Below are positions 34,034 to 43,800 of a stretch of DNA of 64,000 bases, piece by piece. A program made the position numbers and the translations under genes. Numbering within the stretch: the first letter of the stretch is position 1; the number at the start of each line of letters is the position of its first letter. Source of the DNA: G965230065 sp965230065 (GTDB lineage Bacteria; Bacteroidota; Bacteroidia; Cytophagales; Cyclobacteriaceae); assembly GCA_965230065.1 (NCBI GenBank), contig OZ245942.1, positions 2,542,001-2,606,000 on the forward strand, written 5' to 3'. Below the pieces are notes generated by a model that saw nothing but the letters and a program-made list of their open reading frames with translations, made no database searches and had not been told where the DNA came from.

Positions 34034-36439
34034 ATGATCCCTTGGTTTTTCCCTCATGTAAAGTTTAAGTCGCCTTTGTTACACCTGCTCTTGCTGATGA
34101 TAGCACAGAGCGTTAGTATGATTGGTATGTCTCAAAAAATTTCAGGGCATGTTACCAACAGTAAAAGCGCACCTGTCGAAGCGGCTACCATTGGCCTTTA
34201 TCCTGTTCAGAAATATGCAATTACAGACTCCAATGGTGATTTTTCATTAAATGTATCAGAAGATGATACTGTTATTTTTTTGGAAGTAACCCATGTATCT
34301 TACCAATCCCGGCGTATTCTAATATCTGATTTACCTGACCTCTCAGCGATTGAAATAACTTTACAGGAAGCTGTTGTTAACTTGGAGGAAGTGACCGTTG
34401 TACAATCCGGAATTTTACAAAAAGTGATGGATAACTCTCAGTCTGTTGTATCCATTGATAAAGATTTTATAGCTAAAAACAGTACCGGCACATTTTCTGG
34501 TGCTTTGGCTGCATTAGCAGGTGTGAATACCATGAATGTGGGCGTTGGCATTGCCAAGCCGGTGATCAGGGGCATGAGTTTTAACCGGATTTTGGTCAAT
34601 AACAGGGGAATAAAGCAGGAAGGGCAGCAATGGGGTGCTGACCATGGGTTGGAAATAGACCCGTTTGACGTAGAAAGTGTGGAGGTCATCAAAGGACCCG
34701 CTTCCTTACTTTTTGGTTCTGATGGTATGGGCGGTGTTATCCGTATCAAAGAAAATAAACCCTTGCCAGCAAACGGCAACACATTGGAATTGAGTACGTC
34801 CTACCAAACAAACAACCATGCCATTTCCAACTCGCTGGAGTGGAAAGGCCGAAGATATCAATGGTTTTATAGTGCCAGGGTTACTTATCAGGATTATGGA
34901 GATTATACCGTTCCGGCTGATGAATTCACCTATGCCGGTTTTAACCTGCCCATTTATGACAACAGGCTTAAAAATACAGCCGGAAACGAACTGCATTTCA
35001 GCGGCATGTTGGGCTACCAGGCAGCGCATTTAAAATCCAGCTTGCGTTTTACCAGCTTCAACCAGAAAGCAGGCATTTTTACCGGGGCCATCGGGCTGCC
35101 CAGGGCCTATAATTTACAGCACAACGGTGATCATAGGGATATTGACGTTCCCCGGCAGGAAAATCAACACAATATGTTGATCAGCAATACCACGATTGAC
35201 TTTGGGGCGCATCAGCTTGAAATAGACCTGGGCTACCAGCATAATATCCGGGAGGAACTGTCTTTTCCCGGTGCCCATGGAATATCCCCTGAACTGGCAG
35301 GCTCCAACCTTGCCCTTGGTTTATATCTTGATACCTACACGGCCAATGTAAGGTATGAGGTCAACCCCACTCCAAAGCACCAGGTGCTTCTGGGTGGTCA
35401 GTTTCAGTATATGAATAATAATAAGGCCGGGTTTGAATATTTATTGCCTGTCTATAGTAGTTTTCAATCAGGTTTTTATCACTACCAGTTGGTTGATATT
35501 TCTGAAAACTGGACGTTCAACGCTGGCATTCGGTATGACCTGGGAAAACATGCTATTGAGCAGCATTTACAGCCAGTTTACGACAGAGGGACTTTGCAGC
35601 CTACAGGAGAGTTAATGGAACGGACGCCACAATTTGACCGTAAATTTGACAATTTCAGTGGTGCAACGGGCTTGATATTCAAGGCAAACCAGCAAAACCA
35701 TTTAAAGTTAAACCTGGGTAGTAGTTTTCGGTTTCCAACCCCCATAGAGCTATCAAGCAATGGGGTGCATCACGGAAATTTCAGGCACGAGATAGGGGAT
35801 AAAGACCTTCAAAATGAGCAGGGTTACCAGGTAGATTTTACGTACCTCCATCAGTCAGAAAATGTCTTTCTGGAAGTGTCCGCTTATTATGCCTACTATA
35901 AAGATTACATTTACCTGGCACCTACCGGAAATTTTTCGTTTCTGCCTTCCGGGGGCACAACCTGGGAATATCGGCAGAATGATGCGCTGTACAATGGTTT
36001 TGAGGTTGCCGGGAGCTATGACTCCCCTTTTAACATAAAAGCAGACCTGGCCATAGATTTTGTTCAAAATTTAAACCTTGACAGCCGCCTGCCCTTACCC
36101 TTGACCCCCCAAGCCTCTGTTTTATCCACTATTGAGTACTATGATTTTCTTGAGCAGTCACAGCTACTTAAAGATGAATATTTTTTTGTTTCAGGAAGGT
36201 ATAATTTTGCGCAAAACAGAACAGATAGAAACGAAAAGAGTACTCCGGAAAGTTTTTTAATAGACATGGGGCTGGGCTTTAGTGTAATGCTATTTGAGCA
36301 AACGATACAATGCAATCTAACTGCCCGTAACCTCTTAAACACTCCCTATTTTAACCACATCAGTCGGTACAGGCTCATCAATTTACCCGAGCAGGGCAGA
36401 AACTTCATTATTTCAGTTCAGGTACCAATCCAATTTTAA
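34034..36439 (+). CDS. TonB-dependent outer-membrane receptor, probable zinc uptake
   Basis: The 801-residue protein has a signal peptide (LLHLLLLMIAQSVSMIGMSQ), a carboxypeptidase-regulatory-like domain (about 35-110), a plug domain (about 130-240; SVEVIKGPASLLFGSDGMGGVI) and a 22-strand barrel ending in an aromatic-type strand (FIISVQVPIQF). External loops have His/Asp-rich stretches (NGDHRDIDVPRQENQHN). It lacks the STN domain of iron-dicitrate types. The operator layout, the AztD-like lipoprotein and the Zur-like gene nearby point to zinc, not iron or glycan. The metal is inferred from context. Confidence 0.85.
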   Translation: MIPWFFPHVKFKSPLLHLLLLMIAQSVSMIGMSQKISGHVTNSKSAPVEAATIGLYPVQKYAITDSNGDFSLNVSEDDTVIFLEVTHVSYQSRRILISDLPDLSAIEITLQEAVVNLEEVTVVQSGILQKVMDNSQSVVSIDKDFIAKNSTGTFSGALAALAGVNTMNVGVGIAKPVIRGMSFNRILVNNRGIKQEGQQWGADHGLEIDPFDVESVEVIKGPASLLFGSDGMGGVIRIKENKPLPANGNTLELSTSYQTNNHAISNSLEWKGRRYQWFYSARVTYQDYGDYTVPADEFTYAGFNLPIYDNRLKNTAGNELHFSGMLGYQAAHLKSSLRFTSFNQKAGIFTGAIGLPRAYNLQHNGDHRDIDVPRQENQHNMLISNTTIDFGAHQLEIDLGYQHNIREELSFPGAHGISPELAGSNLALGLYLDTYTANVRYEVNPTPKHQVLLGGQFQYMNNNKAGFEYLLPVYSSFQSGFYHYQLVDISENWTFNAGIRYDLGKHAIEQHLQPVYDRGTLQPTGELMERTPQFDRKFDNFSGATGLIFKANQQNHLKLNLGSSFRFPTPIELSSNGVHHGNFRHEIGDKDLQNEQGYQVDFTYLHQSENVFLEVSAYYAYYKDYIYLAPTGNFSFLPSGGTTWEYRQNDALYNGFEVAGSYDSPFNIKADLAIDFVQNLNLDSRLPLPLTPQASVLSTIEYYDFLEQSQLLKDEYFFVSGRYNFAQNRTDRNEKSTPESFLIDMGLGFSVMLFEQTIQCNLTARNLLNTPYFNHISRYRLINLPEQGRNFIISVQVPIQF

Positions 36440-36459
36440 ACACGCTTCAAATATTAAAC

Positions 36460-36510
36460 GCAACAGTGTTGCTTTTATTGGAATTAAAAATATATTTGCA
36501 ACTCAGTTGC
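36460..36510 (+). promoter_or_regulatory. Zur-like double operator on the lipoprotein-operon promoter
   Basis: GCAAC-AGT-GTTGC (36460-36472) and GCAAC-TCA-GTTGC (36498-36510) are perfect dyads 38 bp apart. TTG (36469-36471), 19 bases, then TATATTTG (36491-36498) is an exact Bacteroidota -33/-7 promoter. Each dyad overlaps one promoter element. The second dyad is identical to that at 34008-34020. Confidence 0.85.
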
Positions 36511-36548
36511 GTTTATACAATTCCCAATCGTTTATACAATTCCCAATA
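36511..36548 (+). repeat. 19-bp tandem duplication in the leader
   Basis: GTTTATACAATTCCCAAT plus one base occurs twice back to back (36511-36529 and 36530-36548), ending right at the ATG at 36549. The copies differ only in the last base. It looks like a recent duplication that moved the start codon 19 bp from the promoter. Confidence 0.85.
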
Positions 36549-37442
36549 ATGAAAATAAACACTTTTCTACTTCTGTTTTCCGTATTCTTGTTGTCATCCT
36601 GTCTGGAGGAGGGTATCGATGATGCAGTTGATTTGAATGCTCCTACGATTTCAGCCAATGACGGGCTGTCTGCCATTCAACCGGAACAATTTTTCACTGT
36701 AGCCCCCGATGTTACGGAAATTCCACTGCTTTTTACCGTGAGGGATGAGCGGGGGATACGGGAAATCAAAATTGAGTCTCACAGTGGTTTTGATGGCCAT
36801 ACCCACGGAAGACTGGCCATGAATGCCTTTAAGCTTTTTAGTCATTATGAGATTATTGGGGAAAATGATATTCCGAACCCCAAACAGTTTACCAGCACTA
36901 CTGAAAACGGCCTTAAAATATACCTGGATGACCGCAATCCTGAGATTGGCTCCAATGACCTGATTTTGGCCGGGCCTTATCATTTTTCTATTCGGGCTAC
37001 GGATATCGAGGGAAATGAGACAAGCTATCAGGATAATTCCACCTACCATACCACCTTATTTATCCACAGGGCTTATGCCCCACAAGTAGAACTAACCAAC
37101 CTGGATGTTTCGGGCAAAAACATTTCAGGTAAAATATTCAGGAACACATCCCACCAGGCATCTTCTGACATTGTTTTTCTATGGATATACATTGAAGAAC
37201 TGAACCAAAATGCCCCGGGGCAAGAAGGAGAAATTGTAAAAGAATGGATTTGGGGCAGCTCCAACTGGCCGCATCAGTACCGCCCTAACCAGGGAAAAGA
37301 CCTGCCAAACAACCAAGAACTTGATATAGAAGAACTGTTAGGGGATAGCCCTGATTTTTTTGAAGTGCTGGAAGGCAAAAAGCTGGTGATATGGGCAGAA
37401 GACGCGAAAGGAAACATATCTGTAAATCAATTTAACCAATAA
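36549..37442 (+). CDS. DUF4625-like lipoprotein of the zinc locus
   Basis: The 297-residue protein has a lipobox (FLLSSC, about Cys18). Tandem beta-sandwich segments with HSGFDGHTHGR and an N-terminal DLNAPTISAN start match what I recall of DUF4625. The ATG at 36549 is used; a TTG 14 codons upstream would lie inside the operator. Several His residues in the HSGFDGHTHG loop could bind metal. It is the first gene of the operon with the AztD-like gene (12 bp gap). I infer a cell-surface metal-binding accessory to the receptor. Confidence 0.75.
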   Translation: MKINTFLLLFSVFLLSSCLEEGIDDAVDLNAPTISANDGLSAIQPEQFFTVAPDVTEIPLLFTVRDERGIREIKIESHSGFDGHTHGRLAMNAFKLFSHYEIIGENDIPNPKQFTSTTENGLKIYLDDRNPEIGSNDLILAGPYHFSIRATDIEGNETSYQDNSTYHTTLFIHRAYAPQVELTNLDVSGKNISGKIFRNTSHQASSDIVFLWIYIEELNQNAPGQEGEIVKEWIWGSSNWPHQYRPNQGKDLPNNQELDIEELLGDSPDFFEVLEGKKLVIWAEDAKGNISVNQFNQ

Positions 37443-37454
37443 AATACAATCAGT

Positions 37455-38756
37455 ATGAAACGTAAATTTTTAAAATTTCCAGCCATAATACTTGCGATGG
37501 CCTTTTTTACTGCCTGTAGTGATGATGATACAGGCGACATGATGGACGACGAGCCAATGGAGTTCCATGATATGGAAAGTGACTGGGTTCGTCTTTCCTT
37601 ATTGTATGATGATAAAATAGAAGTCATGCAGGCAAACACAGGTGAAATACACGCCACAGTGGATGGGAAACTCGTGGAAGGAGCACGCTACTACACCAGT
37701 AATTCCGGAAGATATTTAACCTCCATTGAGAGAGATGGAAACAGGGTACGCTTTTTTGACTCGGGAATAACAAATCATGAAGACCATGGCCATGAGCAAA
37801 CCGCAAAATGGGTGAATGTTCAAGTGGAGGCGCCCTTACCTACCCATTACGCCAGCTCAGAAGGCCACATGGTCGTATTTAATGATGGTGACGGCTCAAT
37901 CACCCATATTGATGAAGCCCAACTTGAAATTCCATCCTATCAACCCACGATATTTACCTTTGAAAGCACAGTGGCCCATCACGGGGCTGGTTTCAGGCTG
38001 CAAAATGGAAAGTTTGCCATTACCTTTAAAAATAACAACGAGCCTGGAGGACTTCCGCAAATGGTAAAATTTGTGGATGCCAACGGAAACGTTATTGACG
38101 ACAATGGCGGTGTGGAGGTTACCATAATACATGGGGATGCAGTAAATGGCAAGTATGGCGCATTCGGCTCTACTGATGGAGTGATTGTGGTAGATGATCA
38201 GGATAACATAGATTTAATAGAAAATGCAGAAGGGCTTAACCCTGAATCAGGAAATTGGCTGGGTACACTCAAAGGCCATGATAACACAGACGTATTTTTT
38301 GCCAGGTCTGGGAACTTAGGCGTTTTTAAAGTTGACCCGGTTACCAAAACAATAGTCAATATTTATAGTGGTGACGACGTGCTGGCCGATATGTTCAGCT
38401 TTAGCGGCGAATACTACATAGTGCATACCGCGGATAACAAAGTCCGGGTATTTGATGGGCATCATGGAGATGAAATCACCAGCCGGGTTGTTGAAGTGGC
38501 CGATATTCCTGAATTGCCTCAAGCAAATGGGCGGTTAGAGGCTGACCTTATGAGCATGGAAGAGCCCAGCCCTGTTTTGGTTGCTTCAGATAATTTCCTC
38601 TATGTTTTGGCCCACAACAGAACCCAGATAAAAGTTTTGGAAATAAAGGACTTAGCGCATGTTCATACCATCGAATTGCCTGCTGCCGTTGAAAGTATTA
38701 TGAAAAACGGCTTCTCCATAGAAGGCGACCAACATGGTGACCATGATCACGGATAG
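37455..38756 (+). CDS. AztD-like beta-propeller zinc-binding lipoprotein
   Basis: The 433-residue protein has a lipobox (FFTACS, about Cys21). The body is a seven-bladed-type propeller with metal-rich phrases also found in AztD zinc metallochaperones: FDSGITNHEDHGHEQ, HYASSEGHMVVFNDGDG, VAHHGAGFRL and a closing His/Asp tail (GDQHGDHDHG). AztD hands zinc to the binding protein of an ABC importer in proteobacteria. Here it is lipidated and next to a TonB receptor, so it may store zinc or feed it to the receptor. Regulation by the GCAAC operators is predicted. The family call is by eye. Confidence 0.75.
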   Translation: MKRKFLKFPAIILAMAFFTACSDDDTGDMMDDEPMEFHDMESDWVRLSLLYDDKIEVMQANTGEIHATVDGKLVEGARYYTSNSGRYLTSIERDGNRVRFFDSGITNHEDHGHEQTAKWVNVQVEAPLPTHYASSEGHMVVFNDGDGSITHIDEAQLEIPSYQPTIFTFESTVAHHGAGFRLQNGKFAITFKNNNEPGGLPQMVKFVDANGNVIDDNGGVEVTIIHGDAVNGKYGAFGSTDGVIVVDDQDNIDLIENAEGLNPESGNWLGTLKGHDNTDVFFARSGNLGVFKVDPVTKTIVNIYSGDDVLADMFSFSGEYYIVHTADNKVRVFDGHHGDEITSRVVEVADIPELPQANGRLEADLMSMEEPSPVLVASDNFLYVLAHNRTQIKVLEIKDLAHVHTIELPAAVESIMKNGFSIEGDQHGDHDHG

Positions 38757-38784
38757 GATTGGTACTTTTATTTTTTTTCAGGTT

Positions 38785-38819
38785 AAACCATAGGTGTGAA
38801 AGCACTTGTGGTTTTTTTG
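38785..38819 (+). terminator. Terminator of the zinc-locus operon
   Basis: AAACCA-T-A-GGTG pairs imperfectly with CAC-TTG-TGGTTT around a short loop and is followed by seven T residues. It lies about 30 bp past the AztD-like stop codon, before the convergent fur-type gene. Confidence 0.8.
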
Positions 38820-38827
38820 CTTAACGA

Positions 38828-39253
38828 TCAGGCTTTGCATTCCTTGCAGATGCCACTGAGGGTATAATGCACCCGGCTGACAGAAAACTCATTGGACACC
38901 ACTACTTCAGGCACTTCCACATCCTCCAGGCAATAGGTCTGATGACACGCATCGCAAACAAAGTGTGCATGCTTATCGGTGTGCGGTTCGTCCGGGCAGT
39001 GGCTGCTACACATTGCGTATTTGATGCCTTGTCCGTCTTCCGATGCACGGTGTAAGATGCCATGCTCCTCAAACGAGCTAAGGGCCCGATAGATGGTTAC
39101 CCGGTCGTGTCCGGCCGTCATTTTAGCTACAATATCTCCGGCAGAAAGCGCAAAATCATGTTCCATGAACAGCTCAAGCATCTCTGTGCGAATGCGGGTT
39201 ATCTTTAGCCCGTGTGCATGCAGCAAGTCACCGATGAGTCTCTTGTTATCCAT
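38828..39253 (-). CDS. zur: Fur-family repressor, probably Zur
   Basis: The 141-residue protein has a winged helix (about 10-80; DRVTIYRALSSFEEHGILHR) and a dimerisation/metal domain with CDAC and CKEC pairs forming the structural zinc site, plus CSSHCPDEPHTDKHAHF as the sensory site. The Cys/His-rich linker favours zinc sensing. It is convergent with the predicted zinc operon. It probably binds the GCAAC-N3-GTTGC dyads. Other Fur-family subtypes (Fe, Mn, Ni) cannot be excluded. No matching dyad was seen before its own start. Confidence 0.85.
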   Translation of the reverse strand: MDNKRLIGDLLHAHGLKITRIRTEMLELFMEHDFALSAGDIVAKMTAGHDRVTIYRALSSFEEHGILHRASEDGQGIKYAMCSSHCPDEPHTDKHAHFVCDACHQTYCLEDVEVPEVVVSNEFSVSRVHYTLSGICKECKA

Positions 39254-39387
39254 GCTTCTAGTATAATGATTTTTTTAATGTCTTAACAGTTTTAACGCCA
39301 GGCAAGCAGCTGAGTTTAGAAATTTTACAGTTTGTGATACTTGGGGCAAGTGAACTAACGTTAAGATTTACTCACGCTCAATCAGCT

Positions 39388-40134
39388 TTACAGTTCTTCC
39401 AATTGCTGAAATATATCTTCAGCTTTCTTCGCATAAGAAGAACCGCTTTCCTTCAATGTAGAGAAAACTTCCTGCGCTTGGGTTGTATTTTCATGTTTCA
39501 GGTAGGCCAGACCCAGGTACCAGGTGGCAGTGGTGTTGTAGGTAGTGTCATTCCTTTGCACCGCTTTTTGCAAATATTGTATTGCTTTTTCGGCATCTGC
39601 AAGGGCAAGGTAAGAAATGCCGCAATAAAAGAGCACGGGCACATTGTCTGCATCGTTCTGTAAGATGGCTTCAAATTGGGTTATTGCATCCGCATAATTA
39701 TGCCCGTTATAAGCCTCCATAGCTGATTGTAAGGCGGGGGCGATACCCTCTTCGTTTCTGACCGTGATGTTATCGGCCGGAACGGTAAAGTGGGCGGTAT
39801 ACATTTCCTGGGGGGTAAGAGACGATGGTAGTAACCATATCAATAGCCCAATCACTGAAACCAATAAGGCCAGGGATGCAGCCATCAATAAGGTACGGCG
39901 GGAAACGGTACCTGAAGCTTTATTTTCCTGTTGATATTCCTGATAAATTCCCTCGAGTTCATTACGAAAATCATGAGACGCTTCGCTCGCAAGATGCGGC
40001 AAGGCTTTGAAGATAGCCAGTCTCTGGGCAAACTCCTGGTCTGTGAGCAGCCTGTGCTCCACCTCCTTGCTATCTTCTGCCGAAAGGTTTCCGGCCAGAT
40101 AGTTTTCTATGATATCAATATCTTTCTCGTTCAT
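39388..40134 (-). CDS. Membrane-spanning TPR protein, candidate anti-sigma factor
   Basis: The 248-residue protein has a cytoplasmic N-terminus (1-78) of the kind seen in Bacteroidota anti-sigma factors (IENYLAGNLSAEDSKEVEHRLLTD). One membrane helix follows at 81-102, and then a periplasmic region with three to four TPRs (about 125-245). There is no zinc-binding HxxxCxxC. The start codon overlaps the sigma gene stop (ATGA at 40131-40134), which strongly suggests a sigma/anti-sigma pair. Its TPR side faces the compartment to which the neighbouring CHAT proteases are exported. Confidence 0.75.
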   Translation of the reverse strand: MNEKDIDIIENYLAGNLSAEDSKEVEHRLLTDQEFAQRLAIFKALPHLASEASHDFRNELEGIYQEYQQENKASGTVSRRTLLMAASLALLVSVIGLLIWLLPSSLTPQEMYTAHFTVPADNITVRNEEGIAPALQSAMEAYNGHNYADAITQFEAILQNDADNVPVLFYCGISYLALADAEKAIQYLQKAVQRNDTTYNTTATWYLGLAYLKHENTTQAQEVFSTLKESGSSYAKKAEDIFQQLEEL

Positions 40135-40706
40135 GAGTGGTAGCTTAGTTCCTGATACAAATCATCCTGTTCTATCGAAGCAATCAATTGTTTCTGACAA
40201 ACATATTTTCTTTTCTTGGCATATTTTTCGGTAAACCCCATGATTTCGGCAATGCTTTTTAAAGATTTCCCCTCCAAAAACAGTTTGAGTATTTTCTGGC
40301 AATCATCGCCCAAACCCAAAAAATGCTTTTTATACAATTGTCGTTGTTGATATTGCAGCATACTTTCCGCCATTTCACTCCCCAAATCTTCCGTACTTTC
40401 AGTATCTACCGTCATTTTAGCCGCTGTTCGCTTTTTTCTCAGCACCATCAGCCACAGGTTCTTACAAATGGCATACAAATACGTTTTAAAACTACAATTG
40501 ATGTTCAATGGTGCTTCCTGTGTTTTTTCAAAAATGGTGGTCAGGGCATCATGAAAAATGTCTTGTGCTTCTTCGGTTGTACCTGCGTTTTTTACAATAA
40601 AATTCGTGATCATCGGAAAGCAATCCTGGTAGAGTTGTTTTATCACAACCCTGTCCCGGTTACGAATGCCTTCCAGTATTTCTTCTGAAGTATATTTTTT
40701 TTTCAA
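40131..40706 (-). CDS. ECF-type RNA polymerase sigma factor linked to CHAT proteases
   Basis: The 191-residue protein has sigma-70 region 2 (about 15-85; DIFHDALTTIFEK, then FKTYLYAICKNLWL) and region 4 (about 135-185; CQKILKLFLEGKSLKSIAEIMGFTEKYAKKRKYVC). I choose the TTG at 40706. An in-frame ATG at 40829 lies upstream of a promoter-like site and inside a hairpin repeat, so its 41 extra residues are unlikely. This leaves a near-absent leader. Site D (40721-40747) is the same signal found before the surface-protein genes, which implies autoregulation. The anti-sigma candidate follows with a 4-base overlap. Confidence 0.85.
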   Translation of the reverse strand: MKKKYTSEEILEGIRNRDRVVIKQLYQDCFPMITNFIVKNAGTTEEAQDIFHDALTTIFEKTQEAPLNINCSFKTYLYAICKNLWLMVLRKKRTAAKMTVDTESTEDLGSEMAESMLQYQQRQLYKKHFLGLGDDCQKILKLFLEGKSLKSIAEIMGFTEKYAKKRKYVCQKQLIASIEQDDLYQELSYHS

Positions 40707-40720
40707 TCTTTGATAATTAG

Positions 40721-40747
40721 TTGCATGGATACCCCAAAGGTAACCAT
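40721..40747 (-). promoter_or_regulatory. GGTNACC-N14-GCAAC promoter-like site D (sigma gene)
   Basis: On the minus strand GGTTACC, 14 bases, then GCAACTAAT. The GCAAC box ends about 14 bp before the TTG start. It shares both boxes and the spacing with sites A-C, 8-19 kb away. Confidence 0.7.
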
Positions 40748-40760
40748 TCTGGTGAAAATA

Positions 40761-40845
40761 CTGTTGCCTGTTGCCAGTTCTCCAGTTGCCGGTTTCGGGT
40801 TGCCCGTTAAGTGTGCACACAACCGGCAAACAGGCAACGGTTAAC
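40761..40845. repeat. TTGCC/GGCAA-word quasi-palindrome
   Basis: GTTGCCTGTTGCC (40763-40775) pairs with GGCAAACAGGCAAC (40825-40838) with one bulge. The interior is rich in CCAGTTGCCGG and ACCGGCAA words. It separates the end of the first CHAT gene (40863) from the sigma-gene promoter and likely terminates the CHAT transcript. Confidence 0.7.
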
Positions 40846-40862
40846 TGGTAACTGAAGCTCCT

Positions 40863-43800
40863 TCATTTCAGGTATTTGAACAACCATAATATTAACACCA
40901 ATGTCAAAACTAAAGCTCCTCCCCATATCCAGAAAGAAAAAATATTGTTTTGCAAATGAACTGGACTGGCATCTCCCTGAGTAACAAAACCAGCCCAATA
41001 AAAAGGATGGGCAAACAGTTCCTCCGTGCTTGCCAGGTATTGGAGTTTGGCTTGCCTCAGCGCTTCATCTTTTCTCATACCTGCTGACAAACCCTGATAG
41101 AAACCTGACATAATATCTGCTGTAGCCTGGTCCTGGGCTGGCCACAGGCTCATTACGATGCTGGGGCAGCCCGCATAGGCAAAGGCACGGCCCAGGCTCA
41201 TCACGCCTTCGCCTCTTTGCAGCTTACCAAATCCGGTATTACAAGCAGATAAAACAGCCATTTTTGCGTTGAGCTGCATATTGTACAATTCCCAGGCATA
41301 CAAGTTACCATCTTCCAGGGAATCTTGCTGCATGGTAAAGAGCAAGCGGGAGTTCATCGGGTGTTCGTCGTCAATAATAGCATGGGTGGCCAGGTGAATA
41401 ATATCAAAATCAGGTGCATTTTTCTTAAAGGCATACTCACTGGCAGTGGGACCTTCATAGAACTGCCCTTTGAAGAACTTGTCAATCGCATTTACTTCAT
41501 CAGCGGTGCCTTCCAGTTTGGCCAGGGCTCCACGCTCCCTGTCGGCCACAGCCAGCAATGAGGAAGAAGCAGGTGGTGAAGAATTTCCCTGGTTAAAATC
41601 AGGGGCGAATGCCAGATAACGGGTGGAGCTATTTTGTGGGTGAGGTTTTAGAGATGCTTCTGATAAGGTAGCAGAATAAGCATACGTGATTTGGTAATCT
41701 TTGATGAGATAAGGTAATTGATAAAAGCTTGAAGGAGTGTCTTCGGCCCGGGAGGTCAGGAGTATTTCAAAAGGCAGATAACCCAGCAGGCCATCTGGTA
41801 TTACGATGAGGTTTTTTTTCCGTATCAAAGGTTCGGCAGGGGCTACCAGCGTATTGTACAATGCATGTGCGCTTTTTGCAAACCCTGCTATATCATCTGT
41901 TTTGTCGGCAACTACCGTTCTTGCAACAGCAATGTCTTGCACATAAGTACTGTCTTTTTGTATCCTGAAAAACGCAGCGTCATTATTATTGATAGCAAAG
42001 GTAAAAATGCTGCTATCTCCCATAAAATAGGTTAGCAAAGCCTGGTTTTCGTTCAACATATTTTGTTGCACCTGCATTAATGAAGCTACTTCTGTATTAT
42101 ATTTCAACTGGTAATAATCCGGAAATTCCTTTTCCATTACATTAACGAGTGAGTCATAGCTGTTTTTGAGCGAAAAAATTCTGTTTTGGTACGATAACAT
42201 CTGTAGGCTATCCGGCTGTTCTTGCTTTTCCTCAAAGAGCTTCCTTCTATAAAAAGCCAGGTCCAGCTTGAGTGTCCTTTCCTGATCCAATACCGCCGGA
42301 GGTATGTGGGCAAACTCCCGGGCTTCTGACTCTTTGATAGCTTCCAGCAGGGCTGCTGCTTTACTTTTTTCTGAAAGCATAAAAGCCTGGTTGATATATG
42401 CTTTTTCGCCGGTTTTTTCATACAGCAGCCAGGCGGTTTTCATGCCCTCTTCAAAGTACTGAAAGCTTTTTTCAGCCAGCAAACTTTTAGAGGCTGTTGT
42501 TTGCAAGCTCTTGCGGGTTTCATACAAAGTATTTGCCGCCAAGCCATAAGTTTCCAGGGAAAAACGGAGGTCGTTCAGGTTTCCCTCACCATGTTCAGCA
42601 TAAGCTTGTAATGCCCGGGCTTTACCGTTCAGTATTTCATACAAAATGTAAGGGTTTAGGGTTTGGGCAATGGGTGGATTCTGATAAATATCCTCAGTAC
42701 TAAGTGGCGTAAAGAGGACTTGCAGGCCCTGTTGATAAGCGAACAAACTCTCCCTAAAACGCCCTGCTTTTTTATAAATATTTCCAATATTACCATATAC
42801 ATAAGCTACCTCCGGATGATGCTTACCTACGGTACGAAACCGTATTTCCAGGTCTTTTTTATAGTATTCCAGGGCTTTGGGATAATTATGCACTTCCTCG
42901 TAACAATTGCCCATAAACCCATACGTTTCGCCCAATCGCGATTGCCATACATCTGCTAATTTGCGGTAAATCCTCAGGGCTTTTTGTTGATAATCCAGCG
43001 CCTTGTTAACATGGCCTAACTTCAGGCTGGTATTGCCCAGGTTGTTGTACACCGAAGCAATGTGGGGAGAGTTGTATTCGTCCGCCTCTATAAAAATATT
43101 CAATGATTTTTGATAATAGGCCAACGCTTGTGCATAGTCTTTCTGATGATTGTATGTAGAACCGATACTACCATAAAGTGAGGCTACATTAACGTCCTTT
43201 TCGCCAAAAGATGTAATAGCGATTTCCAGGGATTTTTGAAAGAAAGACCGGGCCAGTTCGGCATCTCCTTTTTGGATATTACATATGCCAATGCTTTCGT
43301 AATCGCCGGCCACATATACGTGATTTTCTCCAAACAGGGAAATATCTATGTCAAGGGCTTTGTGGTAATAGTCCAGGGCAGTGGCGTTATCGCCCCGGTC
43401 GGCATAAATATTACCGATGTTGAAATAACTTCCGGCTACGTTAGAATGATTTTCTCCAAATGCTTTCAGGTACAACGGCAAGGCTTTGTGATGATATGCC
43501 AACGCCTTGTCGAACGCTTCCATAGAAGCATAGGTAGCACCAAGCCCGTTATAAGCAGAAGCCGCATAGCTGCTGGTGTCTTGCCCCAGGGTTGTGAGCA
43601 AATCTATCCCCTTCAAGGTATGCTCAATCGCTTTTTCGGGCATGTACTTACGCCGGTATACATTGCCTATATTGATATATTGTTTTGCTACTTCCAAATC
43701 AATTTCACCATTGAGCTGTGAAAAAAGGCGTAGTGCTTCGGAATAATTTTGCAGGGCTTCGTCATATTTTTGGATATAAAACCGATTCCACCCCAACTGG

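Noticed and set aside
40707..40829. N-terminal extension of the CHAT-linked sigma factor to an ATG at 40829
   Set aside because: The extra codons lie in a hairpin repeat and across a promoter-like site; the TTG at 40706 gives the usual ECF N-terminus.
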